This document shows, one piece after another, positions 34,062 to 42,023 of a stretch of DNA of 64,000 bases (its first letter is position 1; every line of letters starts with the position of its first letter). The notes below the pieces were generated by a model that worked only from the letters and a program-made list of their open reading frames with translations, was not told where the DNA came from and made no database searches. Location: the NCBI GenBank assembly GCA_947090755.1, contig CAMUPF010000003.1:1-64000 (forward strand). Direction: 5' to 3'. The position numbers and the translations under genes were made by a program. The stretch is from an uncultured Candidatus Melainabacteria bacterium. Lineage in GTDB: Bacteria > Cyanobacteriota > Vampirovibrionia > Gastranaerophilales > Gastranaerophilaceae.

Positions 34062-35093
34062 ATGACTGGTAATATGAAAAAAAGGATTTTGATTCTTAAT
34101 ACGGGCTTTATTAAGAAAGATTATTTGCAGAATCTTATTGATACCTGTGTGGCAAATGGTATTGATTATAAAGTTCTTGAAAAGGATGAATACTCGCCTG
34201 CGGCGGCTGAACAGTTTGATTTTGTGATTTCAGACTGCAATTTTATTCAGGGGGTGTGTAATGTTTTCCATGCGCATACGGTGTTGCAAAAGCTAAAAAC
34301 CTTAAAGTTTCTGCCATTAAGAATTTATTATTATTTTTCGCATCTGAAAAGTATTCGTAAAACGTGTGAAAATTATACGAATTCAGGCGAAAAGTCACGC
34401 TGGGTCTGTGTTTCTGATACATTGAAAAGGGATTTTGTAGAAAACTATAATATTTTGCCGGAAAGGGTTATTGTTGCATATCCGGGATTTTATCAAACCG
34501 TAAACAATGATGATAAAGAATTTGCGGAATATGATTATAATCGTCCGTTTGTGGTGGGGATGGATGCCAGAGGGTTCGTTAATAAAGGCGGATATTTTCT
34601 GCTCGGTGCATTGAGAAGATTCCGCAGACGTAATCCGGAGGCGAAGATTCTGGCAAAATTTATCTATCCGAAGTATAAAACCAATCTGGCATTGAGGTTG
34701 TATGTTAAACTCTTCAGGCTTGAAAACATGGTAGAATTTCTTGGCGTTCAGAGTGATATGGATAAATTTTATGACGGAATTGATTGTTTTATTTCAACGA
34801 GTATACTTGAATCCTTTGGACGGGTCGTTGTTGAGGCTATGTATGCGAAAAAACCTGTTATAGCAGGCTCAAATGTTGGTGCTTCCGAAATTATAGCAAA
34901 GAACAATTCCGGATTTGTTTTCTCCGCCCGGGAGAATACTGCGGCTAATCTGGCAGAGAAGATTGAAGAGGTTTATAAATCTTACAATACATTGAAACCT
35001 GTTGTTGACAGGGCATACGAACAATCCAAAAGTTTTACGTGGGATAATTTTTGCAGCGCGGTTATTCAGGGACTTTACGGAACTAATAAATAG
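34062..35093 (+). CDS. family 4-type glycosyltransferase
   Basis: The 343-residue GT-B enzyme ends with the retaining-transferase signature: FYDGIDCFISTSILESFGRVVVEA, with the E-x7-E pair of GT4 enzymes, followed by MYAKKPVIAGSNVGASEII. Such enzymes add sugars to lipid-linked or surface glycans; the substrate is unknown. No ribosome site is seen; TAAACT lies about six bases before the ATG, so a leaderless transcript is possible. A second in-frame ATG four codons later is an alternative start. It overlaps the convergent phosphatase-like gene by 11 bases. Confidence 0.88.
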   Translation: MTGNMKKRILILNTGFIKKDYLQNLIDTCVANGIDYKVLEKDEYSPAAAEQFDFVISDCNFIQGVCNVFHAHTVLQKLKTLKFLPLRIYYYFSHLKSIRKTCENYTNSGEKSRWVCVSDTLKRDFVENYNILPERVIVAYPGFYQTVNNDDKEFAEYDYNRPFVVGMDARGFVNKGGYFLLGALRRFRRRNPEAKILAKFIYPKYKTNLALRLYVKLFRLENMVEFLGVQSDMDKFYDGIDCFISTSILESFGRVVVEAMYAKKPVIAGSNVGASEIIAKNNSGFVFSARENTAANLAEKIEEVYKSYNTLKPVVDRAYEQSKSFTWDNFCSAVIQGLYGTNK

Positions 35094-35709
35094 GCAGATA
35101 GCCGGAGTATTTTAACGAATTCAACTTTTCAAAATAACTTATCTGGGTAGCGCTTCCGGTTTTGATGTAAAAGTTATAAATTTTGTCTTTTGGAAGTTCA
35201 AGTGCAGAGATTATTGCGGCCTGAATTACATCCGGATAAGTTACTATAATAATCCGGTTTCCGATGTTTTGTTCAATAATTTTATCAATTGATTCGCCTA
35301 CACGTGTGACAAATTCCGTGAGTGTTTCGGCGTTGTCACAAATTCGTTCATCGGGTTGTTTAACAAATTTTTCAAGAACTTCGGGCTGATTTTTGATGAT
35401 TTGTTTCATCGTCATGTTGTTCCAATTGCCGCAAAGCAAGGGTTTTAACTCGTCGACTATTTCGACATCAGTTTTGTATAACTTTGCGATAATTTCAGCG
35501 CTTTCAACGGCGCGTGTGCCGCAGGAAGAATAAATTTTGTCGTTTTTCACGGCGCGTTTTTTCAGGAAAAGACAAATTCTCTCCATTTCTTCGTATCCGG
35601 CCTCGTTGAGTGGCGGGTAATTTTCGCAATTTGAGTAACGATTTTCTTCCGAATAAATCGTTGCCCCGTGTGCTATGAAAGTTATTTTACAGCGCCTTTT
35701 GAAAAACAT
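35083..35709 (-). CDS. histidine-phosphatase-fold protein with altered catalytic residues
   Basis: The 208-residue protein has the fold of phosphoglycerate-mutase-like phosphatases: KIYSSCGTRAVESAEII keeps the conserved Arg of SSxxxRAxxTA, and LLCGNWNNMT matches the G-x-W motif. But the RHG catalytic motif is AHG (residues 13-15, FIAHGAT), so the phosphate-binding Arg is missing, and the second catalytic His (usually in SHG) is replaced in IIIVTYPDVIQAA. Phosphatase activity is therefore doubtful; a binding or regulatory role is possible. Confidence 0.8.
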   Translation of the reverse strand: MFFKRRCKITFIAHGATIYSEENRYSNCENYPPLNEAGYEEMERICLFLKKRAVKNDKIYSSCGTRAVESAEIIAKLYKTDVEIVDELKPLLCGNWNNMTMKQIIKNQPEVLEKFVKQPDERICDNAETLTEFVTRVGESIDKIIEQNIGNRIIIVTYPDVIQAAIISALELPKDKIYNFYIKTGSATQISYFEKLNSLKYSGYLPIY

Positions 35710-35755
35710 ATCTATATTATAACATATTTGTGTGTGAAAATAAAGCCGTATAGTC

Positions 35756-35784
35756 TTGACTAAGTTTGAAACATGTTACATAAT
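35756..35784 (+). promoter_or_regulatory. promoter of the prepilin-like gene at 35807
   Basis: TTGACT (35756-35761) and CATAAT (35779-35784) with a 17-base gap. The spacer sequence TGAAACATGTTA is nearly the same as in the 17180 gene's promoter. Confidence 0.75.
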
Positions 35785-35806
35785 AATATAAGAAAGTGAG
35801 GATAAT

Positions 35807-36829
35807 ATGAAAAACGATATTGTAAGTATTTGTGCAGGGGGGGGGGGGAGCGCTGAGCAGGCCCTAAGTTATGGTTTTACGATGGCTGAGATACTTCTGT
35901 CATTAACAATAATAGGCGTGGTTGCGGCGATAACTTTGCCGTCATTGACCGGTAATATTAACGAACGCACTTGGAACACCCAGAGAAAAGCCCTTTATGC
36001 GCGTATGAGTCAGGCAATCGCTTTAATGCCGGCACTGAACGGTTACGGAACACTGCAAGAAGCAGTTTCTGCCAGCGGAGAAACCTCTGCAAAAGAAGCA
36101 ATCGACACGGCCGCTGAAACTTTTGTAACAGAAGGGTTATCAAAAGTTCTTAAGATTAACAACATTTGTGACGCTGACCATCTTACTGATTGTGGCATTG
36201 TTTCTAAAATTTCAAATACTATGGGTAGTGTGATTGATACTCCTCAAACGCTTGTTGGACTTAATGCACTTTTTAATAAGTCCATAACTTATTCAAATGG
36301 CATAAGTATGTCTTATTCACAGCTTGATACAAAAGCTGCCGCGTTTGAAACACAGAATGGTGAAAGCATTATTGCCTACTATAACCCGAATTGTGTTGGG
36401 AAAGAACTAGGCGACGGGCCGAAAAATTATTATCAGCCTAAGATGTGTGTGAATTTTGTGTATGATTTGAACGGAAATAAAGGGCCAAATACTGTGGGCA
36501 AAGATATGGGATTTATGACAGTATTTTATCCATCCGATAGTGTTGTCGTTGCTCCGGTGCCGCTTTTAACGGATACTGCCTATAGGCCGCATGCTTCTAT
36601 TGCGCAGGCGTGCAAGGATATGGATGATAACAGTCGTGCTCCAAACCTTGAAGAAGCCGCATCTGTTTTTGTTAATAAAAACTTGATGGGTGTAGTTGGT
36701 GATGCTTATTGGACAACGACTTATTCTTCTACTGATAGTACAAAAGCATATCTGTTTGCTATGTATGGAGGCTGGGTATTCCCTTGGGACAGGGCAACAT
36801 CCAGACCTACCAGATGTGTTAAGCGCTAA
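35807..36829 (+). CDS. phase-variable prepilin-like surface protein, ON at this tract length
   Basis: A promoter, a GTGAGGA ribosome site and the ATG at 35807 lead into 12 G (35837-35848), read as four Gly codons, and then continue in frame into SAEQALSYGFTMAEILLSLT. The protein has 340 residues with a 25-residue leader, lacking the long GC-rich insert of its paralogues. The core is nearly identical to theirs; the C-terminus (SRAPNLEEAASVFVNKN ... YWTTTYSS ... RPTRCVKR) diverges and fits the DUF1566/Lcl-like fold. One G more or less would truncate it. Likely a minor pilin or surface adhesin. Confidence 0.88.
   Translation: MKNDIVSICAGGGGSAEQALSYGFTMAEILLSLTIIGVVAAITLPSLTGNINERTWNTQRKALYARMSQAIALMPALNGYGTLQEAVSASGETSAKEAIDTAAETFVTEGLSKVLKINNICDADHLTDCGIVSKISNTMGSVIDTPQTLVGLNALFNKSITYSNGISMSYSQLDTKAAAFETQNGESIIAYYNPNCVGKELGDGPKNYYQPKMCVNFVYDLNGNKGPNTVGKDMGFMTVFYPSDSVVVAPVPLLTDTAYRPHASIAQACKDMDDNSRAPNLEEAASVFVNKNLMGVVGDAYWTTTYSSTDSTKAYLFAMYGGWVFPWDRATSRPTRCVKR
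35837..35848 (+). repeat. 12-G homopolymer, candidate phase-variation tract
   Basis: Twelve G in frame (four Gly codons) followed by AGCGCTGAGCAGGCC, related to the GAGCAG sequence after the other two tracts. Confidence 0.85.
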
Positions 36830-36836
36830 AAAAAAA

Positions 36837-36858
36837 CGGGGCAAATGCCCCGCTTTTT
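36837..36858 (+). terminator. terminator after the ON prepilin-like gene
   Basis: CGGGGC-AAAT-GCCCCG followed by CTTTTTATTT, preceded by a run of A, so it may act in both directions; it also lies at the 3' end of the convergent clpB. Confidence 0.85.
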
Positions 36859-39463
36859 ATTTATGTGTTTTGTTGAAAGTTATTTCGTCGTTATCGACAT
36901 CGATTACGATTTCGTCGCCTTTGAGGAAGTTTTGGGATAAGAGAAGTTTTGACAGAGGGTTTTCAACGAGTTGTCTTATCGTTCTTTTGAGCGGTCTTGC
37001 GCCGTAAATCGGGTTGAAGCCGCGGTGTGCAAGAAATTCTCTGGCGTCTTCGGTTATCATCAAATCTATTTCCTGATCGGCAAGAAGTTTGCGTAAGTAT
37101 TCCATTTGAATGTCGACAATTTTTGACAATTGTTGAAGCGTAAGCGCTTTGAAGAAAATCGTTTCGTCGATTCTGTTTAAAAATTCCGGTTTGAAACGGG
37201 TTTTCAACAGGTCTGTGATTTCATCTTTAGTCTTGTCGAATTCTTCCGGTGAAAGCATTGAGTTGACTGTGTTTTCAAGGATTATGTCACTGCCGATGTT
37301 GCTTGTCATAATTATTAAAGTGTTTTTGAAATCAACGGTGCGGCCTTTGGCGTCTGTTAAACGACCGTCGTCAAAGATTTGAAGCATGATGTTGAAAACA
37401 TCCGGATGAGCTTTTTCGATTTCGTCAAAAAGCACAACGGAATATGGCTTGCGGCGAACGGCTTCTGTGAGTTGTCCGCCTTCTTCGTAGCCGACGTATC
37501 CCGGAGGGGCACCGACTAAACGCGCTACATTGTGTTTTTCCATGTATTCGGACATATCAATACGAATCAATGCGTCTTCGTCATTGAACATAAATTCTGC
37601 TAACGCTTTTGCAAGTTCGGTTTTACCAACACCTGTTGGGCCGAGGAACAGGAAGGTTCCTATCGGGCGTTTAGGGTCTTTAAGGCCGGAACGGGCGCGG
37701 CGGATTGCGTCAGCGACGGTTTCCACGGCTTCGTCCTGACCGATTAGGCGTTTGTGGAGGATTTCTTCCATATTGATAAGCTTTTGTTTTTCGCTTTCTA
37801 CAAGTTTGTTTACAGGGATACCTGTCCACTTGCTTACGACATTTGCGATGTCTTCGTCGGTAATTTCTTCTTTTAACATACGGTTGGAAACTTTTTCCTG
37901 TCCTTGAATTGCGCTTAATTGCTTTTGAAGCTCAAGAAGTTTTCCGTATTTAAGTTCCGCTGCGGTTTGAAGGTCAGTGTTGCGTTCTGCTTCTTCGATT
38001 TTTTGTTTTGTTTTTTCGATTTCTTCTTTAATGCCGGCTTCGCCTGTGATGGAAGCTTTTTCGGCCTCCCATTGCTTTTTCAGAACGCTGATTCTTTCAT
38101 CAAGTTCATTGATTTGGGAAGAAATTTCGTTGATTTTTGCACGTGTTTCGTCGTTGTCGTCTTCTTTTTTAAGTGCTTCGCGCTCGATTTCAAGCTGGAT
38201 TTTCTGACGTGAAAGAGTATCAATTTCTTCCGGCATGGAATCGATTTGAATCCGAAGTGATGAAGCGGCTTCGTCGATTAAGTCGATTGCTTTATCGGGT
38301 AGAAATCTGTCGGTAATGTAGCGGTCAGAGAGTTTTACCGCGTCAATAAGTGCGCTGTCAAGGATTCTGACGCCGTGGTGAACCTCGTATTTTTCTTTGA
38401 GTCCGCGCAGAATGCTTATTGTGTCTTCGATTGAGGGTTCGTTAACCATAATCGGCTGGAATCTTCTTTCAAGCGCCGGGTCTTTTTCGATATATTTTCT
38501 GTATTCGTTTACTGTTGTGGCGCCGATTGTTCTCAAAACGCCGCGTGCCAGCATTGGTTTCAAAAGGTTACCGGCATCCATTGCACCCTCAGAGGCGCCC
38601 GCGCCTACTACCATGTGCAATTCGTCGATAAACATAACGATTTCACCGTTAGAATTTTCAACCTCTTTTAATACCGCTTTTAAACGTTCTTCAAATTCGC
38701 CCTTGTACTTCGCGCCTGCAATTAGGGCACCTAAGTCCAGCGAAACAAGTTTTACATTTTTAAGGCTTTCCGGCACATCGCCGCGAACAATTCGTTGTGC
38801 AAGCCCTTCGATAATCGCTGTTTTACCAACCCCCGGTTCACCGATTAGAACAGGGTTGTTTTTTGTTCGTCTGTTTAAAACCTGAACGATACGGCGAATT
38901 TCTTCATCACGGCCGATAACAGGGTCAAGTTTACCCTTGCGTGCAAGCGCCGTTAAATCCGTTGAATATTTTTCTAAAGCTTTTAAATTTTCTTCTGCAT
39001 TTTTATTATCCACTTTTTTGTTACCTCTTATTTTTTTCATAGCGTTAAGGATTGTGTTTTCGCCAACTTTGTAGCGTTGTAAAAGATTGCGGACATTCGT
39101 ACCTTCGACCTTTGTCATCGCTAACAAAATCATATCAAGCCCGACAAATTCGTCTTTGAATTCCTCTGCCAGTTCCTGCGCTTTTTCTAAAATCTGAAAC
39201 GCGTCTTTTGAAAGAATCAGTTGCGCGGTGTTAACCATACTTACGGTCGGGAAAGCTTTAATTGCGGCGATTAAGTCGTTCAAGAATTCCTGATTAAGGA
39301 GTTTCAATTCGTTCATATAATCTTTTGCCATGCCGTCGTCTTTAACACAGGCGAGTAAAATGTGTTCCGGTTCTATTTGTGAATTTTTATATCCGGCGCT
39401 AATGTTAAGCGCGCCGGCCAAAATTTCGTTTGATAAATTGGTAAATTTTTCTAAGTTTAACAT
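36857..39463 (-). CDS. clpB: ClpB disaggregase
   Basis: The 868-residue AAA+ chaperone rescues aggregated proteins with DnaK. It has an N-terminal Clp-N domain, the first ATPase domain with [18 protein letters not shown], the coiled-coil middle domain (about residues 400-525, [20 protein letters not shown] written in the typical charged pattern), and the second ATPase domain with [17 protein letters not shown], then [20 protein letters not shown]. The middle domain marks ClpB rather than ClpA/C. AAAGGA precedes the start. No CIRCE element is seen; a different inverted repeat covers the start region. Confidence 0.97.
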   Translation of the reverse strand: MLNLEKFTNLSNEILAGALNISAGYKNSQIEPEHILLACVKDDGMAKDYMNELKLLNQEFLNDLIAAIKAFPTVSMVNTAQLILSKDAFQILEKAQELAEEFKDEFVGLDMILLAMTKVEGTNVRNLLQRYKVGENTILNAMKKIRGNKKVDNKNAEENLKALEKYSTDLTALARKGKLDPVIGRDEEIRRIVQVLNRRTKNNPVLIGEPGVGKTAIIEGLAQRIVRGDVPESLKNVKLVSLDLGALIAGAKYKGEFEERLKAVLKEVENSNGEIVMFIDELHMVVGAGASEGAMDAGNLLKPMLARGVLRTIGATTVNEYRKYIEKDPALERRFQPIMVNEPSIEDTISILRGLKEKYEVHHGVRILDSALIDAVKLSDRYITDRFLPDKAIDLIDEAASSLRIQIDSMPEEIDTLSRQKIQLEIEREALKKEDDNDETRAKINEISSQINELDERISVLKKQWEAEKASITGEAGIKEEIEKTKQKIEEAERNTDLQTAAELKYGKLLELQKQLSAIQGQEKVSNRMLKEEITDEDIANVVSKWTGIPVNKLVESEKQKLINMEEILHKRLIGQDEAVETVADAIRRARSGLKDPKRPIGTFLFLGPTGVGKTELAKALAEFMFNDEDALIRIDMSEYMEKHNVARLVGAPPGYVGYEEGGQLTEAVRRKPYSVVLFDEIEKAHPDVFNIMLQIFDDGRLTDAKGRTVDFKNTLIIMTSNIGSDIILENTVNSMLSPEEFDKTKDEITDLLKTRFKPEFLNRIDETIFFKALTLQQLSKIVDIQMEYLRKLLADQEIDLMITEDAREFLAHRGFNPIYGARPLKRTIRQLVENPLSKLLLSQNFLKGDEIVIDVDNDEITFNKTHK

Positions 39464-39498
39464 AATTATCGTCCTTTGTTTATATTTTAACGATAATT
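39464..39498. promoter_or_regulatory. inverted repeat at the clpB start, possible operator
   Basis: AATTATCGT (39464-39472) and ACGATAATT (39490-39498), nine-base arms 17 bases apart, covering the clpB ribosome site. It differs from the CIRCE sequence. Confidence 0.5.
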
Positions 39499-39579
39499 TT
39501 TCAAAAATCAGAAATAATTAATTATTATTTAACGATTAAAGTTGAAAATTATTCAATACAAAGCCGTAGTGAAAGAACA

Positions 39580-40863
39580 CTAAGACTGCTGTTGTTTCAA
39601 AACTTTATAGTTTTCCAACTCCATAATCCACCCGTCTTTGAAGCCCATGTTTTTAATAACGATTTCTTTCGGAAGTCCGGCATGGTGAAGTCGCGGAATA
39701 AGGTAGTCTTCGCAATATGCAACCGGCGTGGTTTTGTCCATATCGCTGTTGAAACATAAAAATTCTGTTCTGTTTGTATACGGGTTTTGGCGGGCTCCTG
39801 TTATGACGATTTCATGCCCCTTCAAACGACCGCTTGATGTGCGGTTTGTAATCCCTGCAATAATATTTTGTTTTAGCGCTAAAGTGTCCAGAAGCTGTTC
39901 TTTTATTACATCAAAATCCGCCTCGTAGCCCTTTAATTCTCCTTTAGGCCCGATTTTCTGATAGTTTACCGAAATGATGTTTTTATTGCGAACAACTGAT
40001 TCTACAAATGTCTTTTCAAATTCTATCAAACCCCGCTCGGTAACATTAAACTTGCCGCCGCGTCTGTCTGTCAGAGAGTTATAACTTTGCTGTGAGCCGG
40101 TATGCATAAATGTTGACTGCAATATCGTATCGACATTATTTCGCTGCTTAATCCCTGCGGGCAAAGAGTTATTAAGTTTAACCTTCAGTAATACAAGGTC
40201 GTCAGGTTTTAGTGTTAATTTTATTTTATTAAAATCTGTTTCCTTATGCGCAGCATCAAAAGTGTTCAGGAGCCATATAGTATCTAAAGTTTTGTCGGCA
40301 AGGTTGTCAAAATTAATAACTTTTTCAACCTGCATTTGCGGTGAGGTTAGTCCCTCCACAAATCTTACGAATTCCGCCGGCTCCTGTTTGGCTAAATCAA
40401 ATTCAATGCAGGCTGCCGTACAGGTGCTGGAATTCTCCTTCCCATACACCGGACTTTTAGGAGAGAAAATGGCCTCAAGATAATTGGTAATACTATTGTC
40501 TGATTTCTGGCTGATTAAATACGGGTTATTCAAATGTCCGAGTGTTTCGACCAGAACGCCCGTGCTGTCAAGTCCGGCTGCGCGCGGTGTCGTCATAATC
40601 TTATACAGGTTATCGAGTGTACTGCTTCCATCATTCGAATCACAGTTCGTCAAAACGCCTTGTTTGCGCAAATTTTCCATTATCAAAACACTGTGGGGCG
40701 GAAGCGTTTTTGTTATTGTATAAAATTTAAAGCGGTCTTCCGGCTCAAGCGGCGACGGCACGAAACTGTCAGGCTGCGTTTGCAACGAAAGATTAACCTT
40801 TTTGGAAATTCCGACGCCTGTGTTATAATGCTTGTGTAAGATGTTCGATATCGAAATGGACAT
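39580..40863 (-). CDS. papain-like cysteine-protease candidate, no signal peptide
   Basis: I start at 40863 (MSISISNILHKH), since GGAG lies seven bases upstream; the product has 427 residues. No family is certain. A Cys-containing segment (NSSTCTAACIEFDLAK, near residue 150) is followed about 200 residues later by GRLKGHEIVITGARQNPY and FLCFNSDMDK, the order Cys ... His ... Asn/Asp expected of papain-like enzymes, with the His in the usual GHxxxxxG context. There is no signal peptide or membrane segment. A secreted effector or peptidase role is inferred only. Confidence 0.6.
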   Translation of the reverse strand: MSISISNILHKHYNTGVGISKKVNLSLQTQPDSFVPSPLEPEDRFKFYTITKTLPPHSVLIMENLRKQGVLTNCDSNDGSSTLDNLYKIMTTPRAAGLDSTGVLVETLGHLNNPYLISQKSDNSITNYLEAIFSPKSPVYGKENSSTCTAACIEFDLAKQEPAEFVRFVEGLTSPQMQVEKVINFDNLADKTLDTIWLLNTFDAAHKETDFNKIKLTLKPDDLVLLKVKLNNSLPAGIKQRNNVDTILQSTFMHTGSQQSYNSLTDRRGGKFNVTERGLIEFEKTFVESVVRNKNIISVNYQKIGPKGELKGYEADFDVIKEQLLDTLALKQNIIAGITNRTSSGRLKGHEIVITGARQNPYTNRTEFLCFNSDMDKTTPVAYCEDYLIPRLHHAGLPKEIVIKNMGFKDGWIMELENYKVLKQQQS

Positions 40864-40940
40864 TTGCACGCTCCGTTATCTTATAATATATAAAAAGTTT
40901 TTATTTTGCTATATGCTTTGGATATATTAAAGGGGAACTT

Positions 40941-41930
40941 TTGAAAAAAATAAAACCGCTTACCAGAGAACAAATTTTGATTTCACTCGACAGGCTTACG
41001 CGCTTTAAGGAGCCTGAAAAACGCTATATGCGAGTTTTTGGCGAAATTATTACCGCTAATCTTATCGAACCAAAGTACAAAAAACTCGATATTGAAAATC
41101 TCGATTATAGTTTTGTGACCGATTTGGCCTCCGAAATTATAAATTATTCATTGCGCGCACTCGGGCTTGTATTGAAAGAAGATTACTCTATAAACCAGCA
41201 GATTTTGGATTATGAAAAAACAATCTTCCACCTTACAAAACGTCAGGAAGTTTTTCTTCAAAATAAGATTAACTACGCAGCGGCTGTTGAATTAATTGAC
41301 GATGACGCGGTTTTTAACCTGCGATGGTTAAAATCGCTTGCTACGCAAAAATGCTGTGCCGAAAATCGCGCTTCTAACCTTTATCCTGTTGAAAAAGTTC
41401 TTCTTGTTGAAGGCATAACCGAAGAGATTCTACTGCCCGCCTTCGCTAAACTTCTGGGATATAACTTCAAACAAAATGGCGTTTTTGTTATATCAGCGGG
41501 CGGCAAAAATCAGGTAGTTAAATATTTTTACCGTTTTACACAATGTCTTAAAATCCCGATTTTTGTCCTCCTTGACAGCGACGCAAACGAAAATTATGCA
41601 CAGATAAAGCCGCGTTTGCGTGAAGGTGATTTTGTGCACGTTATATCAAAAGGTGAATTTGAAGACATTTTACCCAAATCGCTTGTAAAAAAGACTATTA
41701 ATTACGAAACAGAATATATTTCAACTGGCGACACAACCTCACTTGAAAACTCATCTTCAACCGTTGAGTTTTTGGAAGAATTTTTTAGAAAACGCGGCCT
41801 TCACGAATTTAAAAAGTCTGAATTCGCGCAGTTTGTACGCGAAAATATTTCCGGAGCAGAAGATGTTTCGCCTGAAATTAAGAATATTATAACCTCTATT
41901 TTATCTATAGATTCTGGCCAACTTGCGTAG
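40941..41930 (+). CDS. stand-alone OLD-type TOPRIM protein
   Basis: The 329-residue protein starts at a TTG with AGGGGA seven bases upstream. Its second half carries a TOPRIM domain of the OLD nuclease family: KVLLVEGITEEILLPAFA with the catalytic Glu157, then VISAGGKNQ and FVLLDSDAN with the Asp212-x-Asp214 pair. OLD proteins normally also have an N-terminal ABC-type ATPase; here no Walker motif is seen and the first 145 residues are helical and unrecognised. A DNA-nicking or -cutting role is inferred; the gene sits directly before a toxin-like gene. Confidence 0.78.
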   Translation: MKKIKPLTREQILISLDRLTRFKEPEKRYMRVFGEIITANLIEPKYKKLDIENLDYSFVTDLASEIINYSLRALGLVLKEDYSINQQILDYEKTIFHLTKRQEVFLQNKINYAAAVELIDDDAVFNLRWLKSLATQKCCAENRASNLYPVEKVLLVEGITEEILLPAFAKLLGYNFKQNGVFVISAGGKNQVVKYFYRFTQCLKIPIFVLLDSDANENYAQIKPRLREGDFVHVISKGEFEDILPKSLVKKTINYETEYISTGDTTSLENSSSTVEFLEEFFRKRGLHEFKKSEFAQFVRENISGAEDVSPEIKNIITSILSIDSGQLA

Positions 41931-41934
41931 GCAA

Positions 41935-42023
41935 AATTGCCTCCACAATAATGAGTCGTTGAAATTGGCGACTTGTCAAGATAAATAAAACTGACATAAT
42001 GGAAAAAACAAAAGGAGGCAATT
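41935..42023 (+). promoter_or_regulatory. promoter with an upstream sequence complementary to the Shine-Dalgarno of the toxin-like gene
   Basis: TTGTCA (41973-41978) and CATAAT (41995-42000), 16 bases apart, form a promoter for the 42024 gene. AATTGCCTCC at 41935-41944, upstream of the promoter, is perfectly complementary to GGAGGCAATT at 42014-42023, the ribosome binding site. Transcripts from this promoter would lack the left arm and be translated; read-through transcripts from the TOPRIM gene would contain both arms and could hide the ribosome site. Confidence 0.65.

Noticed and set aside
17180-36829. Diversity-generating retroelement acting on the lectin-like C-termini.
   Set aside because: No reverse transcriptase, template repeat or adenine-biased variable repeat was seen in the window.
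37977-38885. Long plus-strand frames opposite clpB.
   Set aside because: They are antisense shadows of clpB with no ribosome sites and biased composition.
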